Shown here: one piece after another, positions 31,310 to 40,405 of the stretch
How positions within the stretch are numbered: the stretch's first letter is position 1
Layout: each line of letters begins with the position of its first letter
Assembly: GCA_022843625.1 (NCBI GenBank)
Contig: JALHNH010000016.1
Span: forward strand, 1-64,000
DNA length: 64,000 nucleotides
Origin: Bryobacter sp.
GTDB taxonomy: Bacteria; Acidobacteriota; Terriglobia; Bryobacterales; Bryobacteraceae
Direction of reading: 5' to 3'
Position numbers and translations under genes: made by a program
Notes under the pieces: model-generated
Databases searched by the model: none
Seen by the model: the letters and a program-made list of their open reading frames with translations, nothing else
Told to the model about the DNA's origin: nothing

Positions 31310-33052
31310 TTAGCGAACTATGGTGGCGAAGTCTGCTCTTTGACGGAGTGGGTCGAAGACGGGCTCGAAGCGTGGGGCGCTGGGGTTGATGCAGCCGGTG
31401 GCGAGGCAGGTGCGGAGGAGCTTGACTGCTTCGTCGTTGTGGCCGAGACCCATGTGGGCTACGGCGCGCTGGTAGGGGGAGACGTACATCATTTTGGACT
31501 GATCGTCCATGGCGAGGAGGATGCGTTTGGCGTCTTCTTTTCTTCCGCTGCGGCCGTAGGTGTAGGCGAGGCCCATTGCGACCATTGGCTGGTTGAGGCC
31601 GGCGCTTTCGGCTCGGCCAGCGAGCCAGGCGGCGGTGCGCCAGTCGCCGGTCATCCACATTGGCGGAACCAGGAGGCCGTAGCCGGTGCCGCTGCGGGGA
31701 TTGGCTCGGATGATACGCCAGGCTTCGCGCTTGGATAGATCGAACTGGCGGCTTTGGTAATAGTGATAGGCGAGGATCTGGCGGCCCAGGGTAAAGGTGG
31801 GGTCAGCGTGGATGGCTTGTTTGAGGATTGTCTCTGCTTCGCTGAAGCGGCCGAAGCGGGAGAGGAGTTGGCCGCCGAGGAGTTGGAGGTGGACGCTGGA
31901 GGGGTCGCTGGCGAGGACGCCGCGGACGATTTGTTCGGCTTCGGTTTCGTTCTGGTCGGCGTAGGCGAGGACCATGGCCTGGACCATGCGGGCTTCTCCG
32001 TTGTCGGGGTCGAGGGCGACGGCGCGTTGGGATAACTCTCGGGCCCGGGGCCAGACGAGGTCTGGAGCTTCGGCCTGGTTGATGCCTTGCCAGGCGTAGG
32101 CGAGGGCCATGCCGGTGTAGGCGGAGGAGAAGTCCGGGTCGGCGCGGAGGGCCCGCTGGAAGGCTTCGATGGCGGGGCGGCTTTCGGTGGATTTGCGGGC
32201 CAGGAGGCGCTGGAGGCCGTCGAGGTAGGCAGTGTAGGCTTCCTGGTTTTTGGGAGGCTTGCGCCCCGCTAGGGCGCGGCGGCGGGCACCGGCTTGTTCT
32301 TCCAGGGTGATGGCGGTTTGGGCGATGAGCTCGGCGGTGAGTTCGGGGAGGGTGTCTGACCATTCGCGATGCCAGAGGAGGTCGCCATTGCTGCGGCGGA
32401 AGTCTGCGGTGAGGGTTTGGTTGTTGAGGGCGCCGGTGAGGATGAAGTCGCCGGTGGAGGTGCCGCTGATGGGCTGGACTACCTGGACGTGGATGCCATC
32501 CATGCGACCGAGGCCGGCGGCTACTTCTGCGGCGAGGGCTGCGCCTGAGGGGCCGTTGAGGGGGTGGATGGAGACGGTGGGCTGGGATTTGGTGGCGGGT
32601 GGATCGTCTGCCATCCAGAATTCCCATTGGCGGCGACCGTAGCTTACGGTGACCAGCAAGATGGCTGCGGCGGCGCTGGCCCAAATCCAGGTGGGGAAAC
32701 GCTTGCGAGTGGGTTCGACGGTTCGGACTGGAGCGACAAACTGGTAGCCGACCTTGGGGAGGGTTTCGAGGAAGGGGGTGTCGCCGGCAACGGAGGAGAG
32801 CGCTTTGCGGAGCTGGAAGATGTGTTGCGTGAGGTTGTTTTCTTCGACGTGGACGTCGGGCCAGACTAGGTCGCGGAGTTCTTGTTTGTCGACAGGTCGG
32901 CCGGCGCGCTCGACCAGGGCGAGGAGTAAATCGAACTGTTTGGCGGTGAGGACGAGGGCCTGGTCGCGCCAGAGGAGGGTACGGGCGCCTGGGTTGAGGG
33001 TGAATTCGTGGAAGCGGTAAATCAACTTGGACAATTCTCTAGTGTATCGCAA
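31310..33052 (-). CDS. CadC/ToxR-like transmembrane regulator: winged-helix DNA-binding domain, TM segment, TPR region
   Basis: YRFHEFTLNPGARTLLWRDQALVLTAKQFDLLLALVERAGRPVDKQELRDLVWPDVHVEENNLTQHIFQLRKAL; TM IWASAAAAILLVTVSYG; TPR-like C-terminus. Confidence 0.9.
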   Translation of the reverse strand: MRYTRELSKLIYRFHEFTLNPGARTLLWRDQALVLTAKQFDLLLALVERAGRPVDKQELRDLVWPDVHVEENNLTQHIFQLRKALSSVAGDTPFLETLPKVGYQFVAPVRTVEPTRKRFPTWIWASAAAAILLVTVSYGRRQWEFWMADDPPATKSQPTVSIHPLNGPSGAALAAEVAAGLGRMDGIHVQVVQPISGTSTGDFILTGALNNQTLTADFRRSNGDLLWHREWSDTLPELTAELIAQTAITLEEQAGARRRALAGRKPPKNQEAYTAYLDGLQRLLARKSTESRPAIEAFQRALRADPDFSSAYTGMALAYAWQGINQAEAPDLVWPRARELSQRAVALDPDNGEARMVQAMVLAYADQNETEAEQIVRGVLASDPSSVHLQLLGGQLLSRFGRFSEAETILKQAIHADPTFTLGRQILAYHYYQSRQFDLSKREAWRIIRANPRSGTGYGLLVPPMWMTGDWRTAAWLAGRAESAGLNQPMVAMGLAYTYGRSGRKEDAKRILLAMDDQSKMMYVSPYQRAVAHMGLGHNDEAVKLLRTCLATGCINPSAPRFEPVFDPLRQRADFATIVR

Positions 33053-33060
33053 GTGTTTGA

Positions 33061-33098
33061 AATCATTAGGATTTAAGAAGAATTAAGAAGGAATGATT
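33061..33098. promoter_or_regulatory. Tandem TTAAGAAG direct repeats inside an AATCATT/AATGATT inverted repeat between divergent genes
   Basis: ttaagaag at 33073-33080 and 33083-33090 (10-bp period); aatcatt 33061-33067 and aatgatt 33092-33098. Confidence 0.6.
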
Positions 33099-33136
33099 GG
33101 CGCTCTGGACCCTGCCGATGGGATGCTTGCCAAGCT

Positions 33137-34855
33137 ATGTTGCGATTTTTCCTTCTACTTTGCTTGCCTGCGATGATGTTCGCCGCCAAGCCTGAATATG
33201 CCTGGACCCTTGAGGCCAATGGCGATGTAAAGTGGCACCGGGTGACCGCTGCTGGGACTTATCTGTATGCGACGGACAACGGCGTTTATGCTGCCGATGC
33301 CGAGACGGGACAGGAGCTTTGGAAGCGGGAGGATCTGAAGAAGGTTCCCGATTTTGCGATTGAAGAAGTGCCGGGAGTGCCGCTGCTTTTTGTGGCTGAC
33401 GATGAGGGGAAGATCATGAAGTCGACGAAGCTGTATGCGCTCGACATCATGACGGGGAAGACGATTTGGGAGACGGATAAACTGCAGGGGCAGATGGCGG
33501 ATCTGTTTCCGGACTATGAGCACAATGCGATGGTGCTGGTGGCGACGGCGTATACGGGGAAGGCGCGGCTGCAGGTGTTGCATCTCGATTTTGGGACAGG
33601 CAAGGCGAATTGGGAGTTGCCGCTGGAGGTGAAGGTGGACCTTTATGTGTCGGAGAAGGGGAGCAAGTTTTCGCCCCGGATGGATTTGAATGGCCATGCA
33701 GCGCCGACGATTGCGGGGGATTCGTTGTACCTCGCTTATGCGGGATTGCACAAGGTGAATCTGAAGACGGGGAAGCTTGAATGGGGCTTTGGGTTTGACG
33801 TCACCGAGAAGTCTCTGAAGAATACGAATGCCTCGCCGGTGGTGGCGGGTGGCTTGGTTTATAGCAGCGCCAAGGGGGTGATTCGGGCTTATGACGATGC
33901 GAGTGGGCAGTTGAAGTGGACCTCGACCGATTTTGGTGCGGCTATCCCGGAAATGATTCATGACAAGGGGACGCTTTATGGACGGATGGGGGGAGTGTTT
34001 TTGGAGCCTGCCAGCCGGGCTTATCAGTTGAAGAAGCCGGTGGGTGTGGTGGCGCTCGATGCGGGTGCCGGGTCTGTTCGCTGGAGGTATGAGGGTGCTA
34101 AGGAATCGATTACGAATATGCACCTTGATACGAAGGCTGGAGTGTTGCTGGTGGCGGATGCGAAGAACCTGATTGGGTTGAGCCTGGATGCGTCTGGCAA
34201 CAAGGTGAAGGAGAGCTACCGGTTGCCGCTGGAGTTTAAGTTTAAGTCGAGTGGGGCGAAGAATGCGGCGAAGATGGCGGGGCGCTTTGCGATGGGCGGG
34301 ATTGCCGGGATGGCTCGCAAGGACAAGAGTGATGAGGATCAGCCGATTGCTCTGGTGCCGCGGGCGGATGGGCAGTTGATTGTTCGCGGGAAGCAGCATC
34401 TGTTGCTGTTTGATCCGCAGGCGAAGAAGACTGGCTGGGGGAGTGCGTTTAAGGCGCCTGGAATTTCGAATTTTGCCAAAGTGATGACGGTGGCGGCGTT
34501 TGCGATGTCTTATGCGTATCACACGAGCCAGGCGGCTTCGAGTTATTACGGGACGAGTGAGAATCGCTGGCACAATGATCAGCGCTTTGGTGCGATCAAC
34601 CAGTTTGAGAAGGCGATGGCGAAGCGGTATTCTGCGGCGGCGTTGAATAGCAAGTACGCCTATATGCTGACCGATGTTGATACCGATGACGGGGATGGCC
34701 CGGGTATTGTGGGCGTGAATCTGGAGAATGGAGAGGTGGAGCGCGAGTTGTACTTCAAGGATCGCGAGCCGGACTATGTGATCGATGAGAAGAGCGGGAC
34801 GGTGATCCGTACGCACAAGGGCAAGGGAGGGATCTTCGCGCAGCAGGTGCGTTAG
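33137..34855 (+). CDS. PQQ-like beta-propeller repeat protein, secreted
   Basis: Signal peptide; repeats such as YAADAETGQELWKRED, YALDIMTGKTIWETD, KVNLKTGKLEWGFG. Confidence 0.85.
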   Translation: MLRFFLLLCLPAMMFAAKPEYAWTLEANGDVKWHRVTAAGTYLYATDNGVYAADAETGQELWKREDLKKVPDFAIEEVPGVPLLFVADDEGKIMKSTKLYALDIMTGKTIWETDKLQGQMADLFPDYEHNAMVLVATAYTGKARLQVLHLDFGTGKANWELPLEVKVDLYVSEKGSKFSPRMDLNGHAAPTIAGDSLYLAYAGLHKVNLKTGKLEWGFGFDVTEKSLKNTNASPVVAGGLVYSSAKGVIRAYDDASGQLKWTSTDFGAAIPEMIHDKGTLYGRMGGVFLEPASRAYQLKKPVGVVALDAGAGSVRWRYEGAKESITNMHLDTKAGVLLVADAKNLIGLSLDASGNKVKESYRLPLEFKFKSSGAKNAAKMAGRFAMGGIAGMARKDKSDEDQPIALVPRADGQLIVRGKQHLLLFDPQAKKTGWGSAFKAPGISNFAKVMTVAAFAMSYAYHTSQAASSYYGTSENRWHNDQRFGAINQFEKAMAKRYSAAALNSKYAYMLTDVDTDDGDGPGIVGVNLENGEVERELYFKDREPDYVIDEKSGTVIRTHKGKGGIFAQQVR

Positions 34856-34874
34856 GTGAGCGTCGGCCAGCAGC

Positions 34875-35837
34875 TTAGAGAGGGAGGGAAAGTTGCTGGC
34901 CTTGCTCCCAGTCTGGGGGCAGGTAGGGGGTTGCTCTTCTACCGAGGTTGGTTTGGTTTCGGATCGCATCGAAGCGGGCTTCGATTTGTTGGTGGTATTC
35001 GCGGGAAGGGCGGGAGGATTGCTTGTAGGTGGCCTGGTAGCGGGGGGCTAGATGGGCGTGGTCTTGATCGAGATAGTTGAGGAAGACCTCTTTGGTGGGG
35101 CTCTTGAGGAACAAGACGCCGCCGCCGAACCATTGGGCCCCGTGGGTTTTTGCTTGCTGGGCTAGCGCCAGGAGTTCTGGCTCTGTGTCGTTAATGCCGG
35201 GGAGGACGGGGGAGGCGATGACGCCGCAGCGGATGCCGGCTTGGGTTAGGGTTTGCATTGCTGCCAGACGGAGGGCTGGGGTTGGGGCTTTGGGCTCGAG
35301 TCCGCGGGCCAGATCGGGATCTAGCGTGGTGATCGTGAAGTTGGTGTAGAGGACGTTGCGGTTGGCTACTTGTTTGAGGAGATCGAGATCTCGGGTGGGG
35401 AGGTCGCTTTTGGTCGTGATCCAGAATTTGTGGCCGCTTACGGTTGCGAAGACTTCGAGCATGCGGCGGGTGAGTTCGTATCTGCGCTCGGCGTGCTGGT
35501 AGGGGTCTGTGGCTGTGCCTATTGCGATTGCCTGGGATTTGGGGATGCGCATGAGTTCGCGGCGGAATTCGGAGGTGTTCCAGACTTTGGCGAAGATGCG
35601 GGTTTCGAAGTCTTCGGGGCGGCGGAGTTCCATAAACTCGTGGGTGTATCTGGCATAGCAGTATTGGCAGGCCATTTCGCAGCCACGGTAGGGATTGATG
35701 GACCAGTTGAAGGGGAAGCGGGAGCCGGCGACGTGGTTGATCCACTTGCCGGTCGCGAGGTGGCTATAGGACACGGTGCGCTTGGATTCCAAGAGCGGTG
35801 CGGCCTCGGCCGCCTTCGCGATACCGACGAGTTGCAT
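34875..35837 (-). CDS. Radical SAM protein, Rv2578c/PA0069-like family
   Basis: NPYRGCEMACQYCYARYTHEFMEL (CxxxCxxC); VLYTNFTITTLDPDLARGLEPKAPTPALRL; ASPVLPGINDTEPEL. Confidence 0.9.
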   Translation of the reverse strand: MQLVGIAKAAEAAPLLESKRTVSYSHLATGKWINHVAGSRFPFNWSINPYRGCEMACQYCYARYTHEFMELRRPEDFETRIFAKVWNTSEFRRELMRIPKSQAIAIGTATDPYQHAERRYELTRRMLEVFATVSGHKFWITTKSDLPTRDLDLLKQVANRNVLYTNFTITTLDPDLARGLEPKAPTPALRLAAMQTLTQAGIRCGVIASPVLPGINDTEPELLALAQQAKTHGAQWFGGGVLFLKSPTKEVFLNYLDQDHAHLAPRYQATYKQSSRPSREYHQQIEARFDAIRNQTNLGRRATPYLPPDWEQGQQLSLPL

Positions 35838-35899
35838 AGGGAGAATGGATTTAATTTCGCCTTTTCTTCTCCATTCGTCAAGGGAATTCGTCCATTACA

Positions 35900-36610
35900 A
35901 TGAAGGTGGCTGAAAATATGAGAGTTAGCGTTATTCTGCCTGCTGCCGGACTCGGCACGCGTATGGGCAAATCGGCAAAGAAGCAGTTTCTTGAGTTGGA
36001 CGGGGTTCCGATCCTGATCCATACGCTGCGGCGCTTTGCCGGGATTGCAGAAGTGAACGAGATTATTGTGGCTTGCCGCGAAGAAGACATGGCTGATGTG
36101 AAGGGCATGTTGAGCGGGACTCCGCTGATTAAGCCGGTGAGGCTGGTTGAGGGCGGGGATTCGCGCCAGGAGAGCGTGGAGCATGCGCTGGCTACTGTGG
36201 CCGATGATGTGGATCTGGTGGCGGTGCATGATGCGGTTCGGCCATTTGCGGACGAGATGATGATCCGTACTGTGATTGCGGCGGCTGCGGAATCTGGCGC
36301 GGCGATTGTGGGGATTGTGCCGGTGGATACGGTGAAGCAGGTGCATTTGGCGAAGGTGCAGACGACGATTTCGCGGGACCGGCTGGTGCTGGCGCAGACG
36401 CCTCAGGTGTTCAAGACTTCGTTGCTGAAGCAGGCTTTTTTGAAGGCTCGCGAGGATGCGTTTATTGGTACGGATGAATCGAGTCTGGTGGAGCGGCTTG
36501 ATTTAGTAGAAGTGCAGGTGGTGCCGGGGAGTGATCGCAACATCAAGATTACGCGGCCTCGGGATCTGGATCTGGCACGGCATTTTCTGGCTGAAGAGAG
36601 TGGTAGCTAG
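35900..36610 (+). CDS. ispD: 2-C-methyl-D-erythritol 4-phosphate cytidylyltransferase
   Basis: VILPAAGLGTRMGKSAKKQFLELDGVPILIHTL; VAVHDAVRPF; TDESSLVERLDLVEVQVVPGSDRNIKITRPRDL; start codon among nearby ATGs uncertain. Confidence 0.95.
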   Translation: MKVAENMRVSVILPAAGLGTRMGKSAKKQFLELDGVPILIHTLRRFAGIAEVNEIIVACREEDMADVKGMLSGTPLIKPVRLVEGGDSRQESVEHALATVADDVDLVAVHDAVRPFADEMMIRTVIAAAAESGAAIVGIVPVDTVKQVHLAKVQTTISRDRLVLAQTPQVFKTSLLKQAFLKAREDAFIGTDESSLVERLDLVEVQVVPGSDRNIKITRPRDLDLARHFLAEESGS

Positions 36611-36611
36611 G

Positions 36612-37103
36612 GTGGGCCACGAGTACCGGAGTGGGCTGGGCTGGGACTCGCATCGCATCGCTGTGGGTAGGCCGTTGTTGCTGGGTGGGGTGTTGGTAGA
36701 GAGTGAGTTTGGCCTCGATGGGCACTCCGATGCGGACATCCTGCTGCATGCGATTACCGATGCTTTGCTTGGGGCGTTGGCGCTGGGGGATATCGGGATG
36801 CATTTTCCGGATACGGACCCGAGATGGAAGGGTGCGGAGAGTATGCAGTTTTTGCTGCACGCGTTGGGGCTGGTGAAAGAGAAGGGTTATGAGGTGGTGA
36901 ACCTCGACACTACTGTAATTCTAGAGCGGCCGAAGCTTAAGGATTACCGGGTGCGGATTCGCGAGCATATTGCTTCTCAGATGGGACTGCATGTGGATGT
37001 GGTGTCGGTGAAGTTCAAGACGGCGGAGAAGGTGGGGCCGGTGGGTGAGGGGAAGAGTGCGGAGGCGCAGGCGATTGTGATGCTGCGGCGGCATCAATCC
37101 TGA
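36612..37103 (+). CDS. ispF: 2-C-methyl-D-erythritol 2,4-cyclodiphosphate synthase
   Basis: GLGWDSHRIAVGRPLLLGGVLVESEFGLDGHSDADILLHAITDALLGALALGDIGMHFPDTD; start GTG at 36612 (or 36600) inferred. Confidence 0.94.
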   Translation: MGHEYRSGLGWDSHRIAVGRPLLLGGVLVESEFGLDGHSDADILLHAITDALLGALALGDIGMHFPDTDPRWKGAESMQFLLHALGLVKEKGYEVVNLDTTVILERPKLKDYRVRIREHIASQMGLHVDVVSVKFKTAEKVGPVGEGKSAEAQAIVMLRRHQS

Positions 37104-37146
37104 GTTGATGCTTGCCTGACGGGTAGATTTCACTTATCTTCAGGGA

Positions 37147-37371
37147 ATGGAAGTAGAATTCACGATTGAGCAAGAAGCTAAGCTTGCACGCATTGCCGCT
37201 AATGAGGGGATTGATGCGAAGCGGCTGGTAATGGATGCCGCTTTACGTCTCATTGATCGTGATGCTCATTTCCGCGTTGCGGTGCAAGAGGGTATTGCCC
37301 AAGCCGATCGGGGAGATTTGATTGGGGAAGCCGAAATGGACTTGCGCTTTGAAGAATTACTGCGCTCCTAA
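37147..37371 (+). CDS. Antitoxin-like protein of a type II TA pair
   Basis: 74 aa, MEVEFTIEQEAKLARIAANEGIDAKRLVMDAALRLI; directly upstream of a RelE/ParE-like ORF. Confidence 0.75.
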   Translation: MEVEFTIEQEAKLARIAANEGIDAKRLVMDAALRLIDRDAHFRVAVQEGIAQADRGDLIGEAEMDLRFEELLRS

Positions 37372-37383
37372 GCCCTTGAACTC

Positions 37384-37662
37384 GTGAAGGAGATTCGATG
37401 GACGCCCGCCGCCGTTGCGGATTTGGAACAAATCAGCAAGTACCTTGAAATTCATTTCCCGCAATTCAGGTTGCGGACGCTGCGAAGGCTGTATGCCGAA
37501 ATCAAGGCTCTTAAAGCTTCACCGAAGCGAGGGCGGGTTGGGGCGGAGGATGGGACTCGGGAACTTGTTTTTTCGCCACTTCCTTACATTGCTGTTTATC
37601 GCGTGATGCCACAGGGTGTAGAAGTTTTGCGTATCTATCATGGCGCACAAGACTGGATGTGA
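37384..37662 (+). CDS. RelE/ParE-family toxin
   Basis: 92 aa with GTG start; RWTPAAVADLEQISKYLEIHFPQF...GTRELVFSPLPYIAVYRVMPQGVEVLRIYHGAQDW. Confidence 0.85.
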   Translation: MKEIRWTPAAVADLEQISKYLEIHFPQFRLRTLRRLYAEIKALKASPKRGRVGAEDGTRELVFSPLPYIAVYRVMPQGVEVLRIYHGAQDWM

Positions 37663-37744
37663 CGGGTGAAGGCTGGTGCGACAATGTTAGATGCGTTCCG
37701 GAAGTAACAGTCCTGGTTGGAGCGGGATCATAAGCGAGGTATTG

Positions 37745-39001
37745 ATGCGGGCATTTGTTGTCATTTTTGTGTTGGGGCTGGCTAGTGTTGCGGCACGGGC
37801 CGAGGTGACCTACGCGAAGGAAGTGTCGCGAATTCTGGCGGCTCGGTGTCAGCAGTGTCACCGGCCTGGGGATATAGGCCCGATGGCTTTTATGAACTAC
37901 GGCGATGCTTTCAACTATGCTCCCGATATCAAGCGTGTGATCGAGGAAGGCATTATGCCGCCGTGGAAGCCGAGCGAGAGCCATGGAAAGTTCAAAGGAG
38001 CTTTCGCGCTGAAGCCGGAAGAGAAGCTGGACTTGCTTGCGTGGATCGAGAATGGGACACCGTTCGGGGATGAGGCGGATCTGCCTCCTGCGCCAGAGGA
38101 TAAGGGTGTTTGGATTTTGGGTGAGCCTGACCTGACGGTGAAGATGCCGATGGCCTATACGCCTGCTCGGGGCAAGGATGTCTATCGCTGCTTTGTGTTG
38201 CCTACGGGAATTGACGCGGACCGATTTGTGAGTGCGATCGACATCGTGCCGGGGAACCGGAAGATCGTACACCACGTAATCGTTTACCTTGATCCGACGG
38301 GTGATTCCGAGAGGCTCGACGCCAAGGATGAAGAGCCTGGTTATGACTGCTATGGCGGGCCTGGGTTTGAGATCGGTGTCAGCAATCTGGAGAGCCTGCT
38401 CTTGAATGGCTATACGCTAGGTGGCTGGGCTCCGGGGGCGCGGCCTGAGCATTTGCCAACGGGGATCGGTATGAAGCTGGGCAAGACTGCTCGCGTCGTG
38501 ATGCAGATTCACTATTACACCGGGGGGCGGAGTGGTGAGGATCAGACCTCAGTTGGAATCTACTTCAACAAAGAGAAGGTGGAGAAGCAGCTTTACTTTG
38601 TGCCTGTCGTGCAGACGCGTTTGAACATTCCCGCCGGGGATCCCGCGCATGTGGTGACGGCGAGTTTCTCAATATTTCCTGGCCTTGAGATGAAGGTGAT
38701 CAATGTGTTTCCGCATATGCATCTGCTGGGGACCAAGATTGAAGTTGAAAAGAGTTTCCGCGGCGACAAGGAGCGGATGATTCTGATCGATAAGTGGGAC
38801 TTTAACTGGCAGGGGGCTTATACGTTTGAGGAACCTGTCAAGATGCCCGCGCTATCGCAGTTGAGCCTTCGCTGCACTTTTGACAACTCGGTGAACAATC
38901 CGAAAAATCCAAGCAATCCATTGAAGAATGTGAAGTGGGGCGAGGGTACTGAGGATGAGATGTGCCTTGCCTTTGTTGGTGTCGTATTCGATCGCTTTTA
39001 A
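37745..39001 (+). CDS. Secreted fusion: mono-heme cytochrome plus copper type II (PHM/DBH-like) monooxygenase-like domains
   Basis: CQQCH heme motif; HHVIVYLD, MQIHYYTGG, FPHMHLLGTKIEV His-rich motifs resembling PHM-like domains; ATG at 37745 preferred (ORF opens at 37691). Confidence 0.8.
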   Translation: MRAFVVIFVLGLASVAARAEVTYAKEVSRILAARCQQCHRPGDIGPMAFMNYGDAFNYAPDIKRVIEEGIMPPWKPSESHGKFKGAFALKPEEKLDLLAWIENGTPFGDEADLPPAPEDKGVWILGEPDLTVKMPMAYTPARGKDVYRCFVLPTGIDADRFVSAIDIVPGNRKIVHHVIVYLDPTGDSERLDAKDEEPGYDCYGGPGFEIGVSNLESLLLNGYTLGGWAPGARPEHLPTGIGMKLGKTARVVMQIHYYTGGRSGEDQTSVGIYFNKEKVEKQLYFVPVVQTRLNIPAGDPAHVVTASFSIFPGLEMKVINVFPHMHLLGTKIEVEKSFRGDKERMILIDKWDFNWQGAYTFEEPVKMPALSQLSLRCTFDNSVNNPKNPSNPLKNVKWGEGTEDEMCLAFVGVVFDRF

Positions 39002-39010
39002 GAGAGAACC

Positions 39011-40399
39011 ATGGTTGAACATAAAGCTCGCGTGCTGGTGGTGGATGATGAGGAGAACCAGCGGCGTGGTTTGTCGTCGCTGATTTCTGCCTGGGGGTAT
39101 GAAGTAAGGCAGGCGGAGAATGGGGCGAAGGCGCTTGAGGTGATGGAGACCTGGCCCGCGCAATTGATCGTGACCGACATGATGATGCCGGTGATGGATG
39201 GGGCGGGGCTGCTGGGGAAATTGAAGGAGCAGGAGAACCCGCCGCTGGCGATTGTGGTGACAGCGTTTGGGAGCCTTGAGACTGCGCTCAATACAATTCA
39301 TGAACTGGGGGCGTTCTGGTTTCTTGAGAAACCGATTGACCCGCAGGCGATGAAGCTTCTGCTGGATCGTGCACTGTCGGCTCGCCGTTTGAGCGAAGAC
39401 AAGGTGATTCTGGAGCGGCAACTGGGCTATGAAGGGCGTCTGGGCGGGCTGGTGGGACAGACGCCGGTGATGCACGAGCTCTTTGGGCTGGTGCAACAGG
39501 TGGCACCGACAAGGGCCTCGGTGTTGATTACCGGCGAGAGTGGGACGGGTAAAGAAGTGCTGGCGCGGGCGATCCATGGATTGAGCCCACGCGCGAAGGA
39601 TCCGTTTGTGGCCCTCAATTGCGCGGCATTGCCGGAGAGCCTGATTGAGAGCGAGTTGTTCGGGCACGAGAAGGGGGCGTTTACGGGAGCGCTGGAGCGG
39701 CGGGCCGGGTGTTTTGAGCTGGCGCATCGGGGAACCTTGTTGCTGGATGAGATTGGTGAGATGCCGGTAAGCACGCAGGCGAAGTTGTTACGAGTGCTTG
39801 AGGACGGCAAGGTGAGGCGTCTGGGGGCCAAGGGCGAGATTGAAGTGGACGTGCGGATTGTGGCTGCAACAAACCGGAAGCTGGAAGATGCTATCAGCAA
39901 GGGAACGTTTCGGGAAGATTTGTTTTACCGGTTGAACGTGTTTCGTCTGGAACTGGCGCCGCTACGGGAGCGGATGGAGGATCTGCCGCTGCTGGTGGAA
40001 ACCCTGATTCAGCAGATGAACGCCAAGCATGGGGTGCGGGTGCCCGGAATTGAAGATGCGGCGATGCTTGCGTTGAAACGGCGGAGTTGGCCAGGGAATA
40101 TTCGTGAGTTGCGCAATGTGCTGGAGCGAGCAGTGATTCTGGCGGGAGAGGGGCCGATCCGGATGGTGCATTTACCTCCTGTGCCTGGAACAGATAGTGG
40201 CCCTGCTGTATCTAATGACCCTGAGGCAATTCTGATCCGGGTTGGTACGACTGTGGATGAGTGTGAGAAGGTGTTGATTTTTAAGACGCTGGAACATACC
40301 AGACAGAACAAGACGCGGGCGGCGGAGATCCTTGGTTGTAGTTTGAAGACACTCCATAACAAGTTGAAGCAATATGGCGCCGACGATAGCGATGCCTAG
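39011..40399 (+). CDS. NtrC-family sigma-54-dependent response regulator
   Basis: Receiver VLVVDDEENQRRG / LIVTDMMMPVMDG; GESGTGKEVLARAIH; GAFTGA; HTH TRAAEILGCSLKTLHNKL. Confidence 0.96.
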   Translation: MVEHKARVLVVDDEENQRRGLSSLISAWGYEVRQAENGAKALEVMETWPAQLIVTDMMMPVMDGAGLLGKLKEQENPPLAIVVTAFGSLETALNTIHELGAFWFLEKPIDPQAMKLLLDRALSARRLSEDKVILERQLGYEGRLGGLVGQTPVMHELFGLVQQVAPTRASVLITGESGTGKEVLARAIHGLSPRAKDPFVALNCAALPESLIESELFGHEKGAFTGALERRAGCFELAHRGTLLLDEIGEMPVSTQAKLLRVLEDGKVRRLGAKGEIEVDVRIVAATNRKLEDAISKGTFREDLFYRLNVFRLELAPLRERMEDLPLLVETLIQQMNAKHGVRVPGIEDAAMLALKRRSWPGNIRELRNVLERAVILAGEGPIRMVHLPPVPGTDSGPAVSNDPEAILIRVGTTVDECEKVLIFKTLEHTRQNKTRAAEILGCSLKTLHNKLKQYGADDSDA

Positions 40400-40405
40400 A
40401 AATCC

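Noticed and set aside
33155-34969. 604-aa minus-strand ORF opposite the PQQ-like propeller gene
   Set aside because: Low-complexity Arg/His/Leu/Ile/Pro-rich composition typical of the antisense frame of a high-GC gene; no domain motif; the sense gene is clearly coding.
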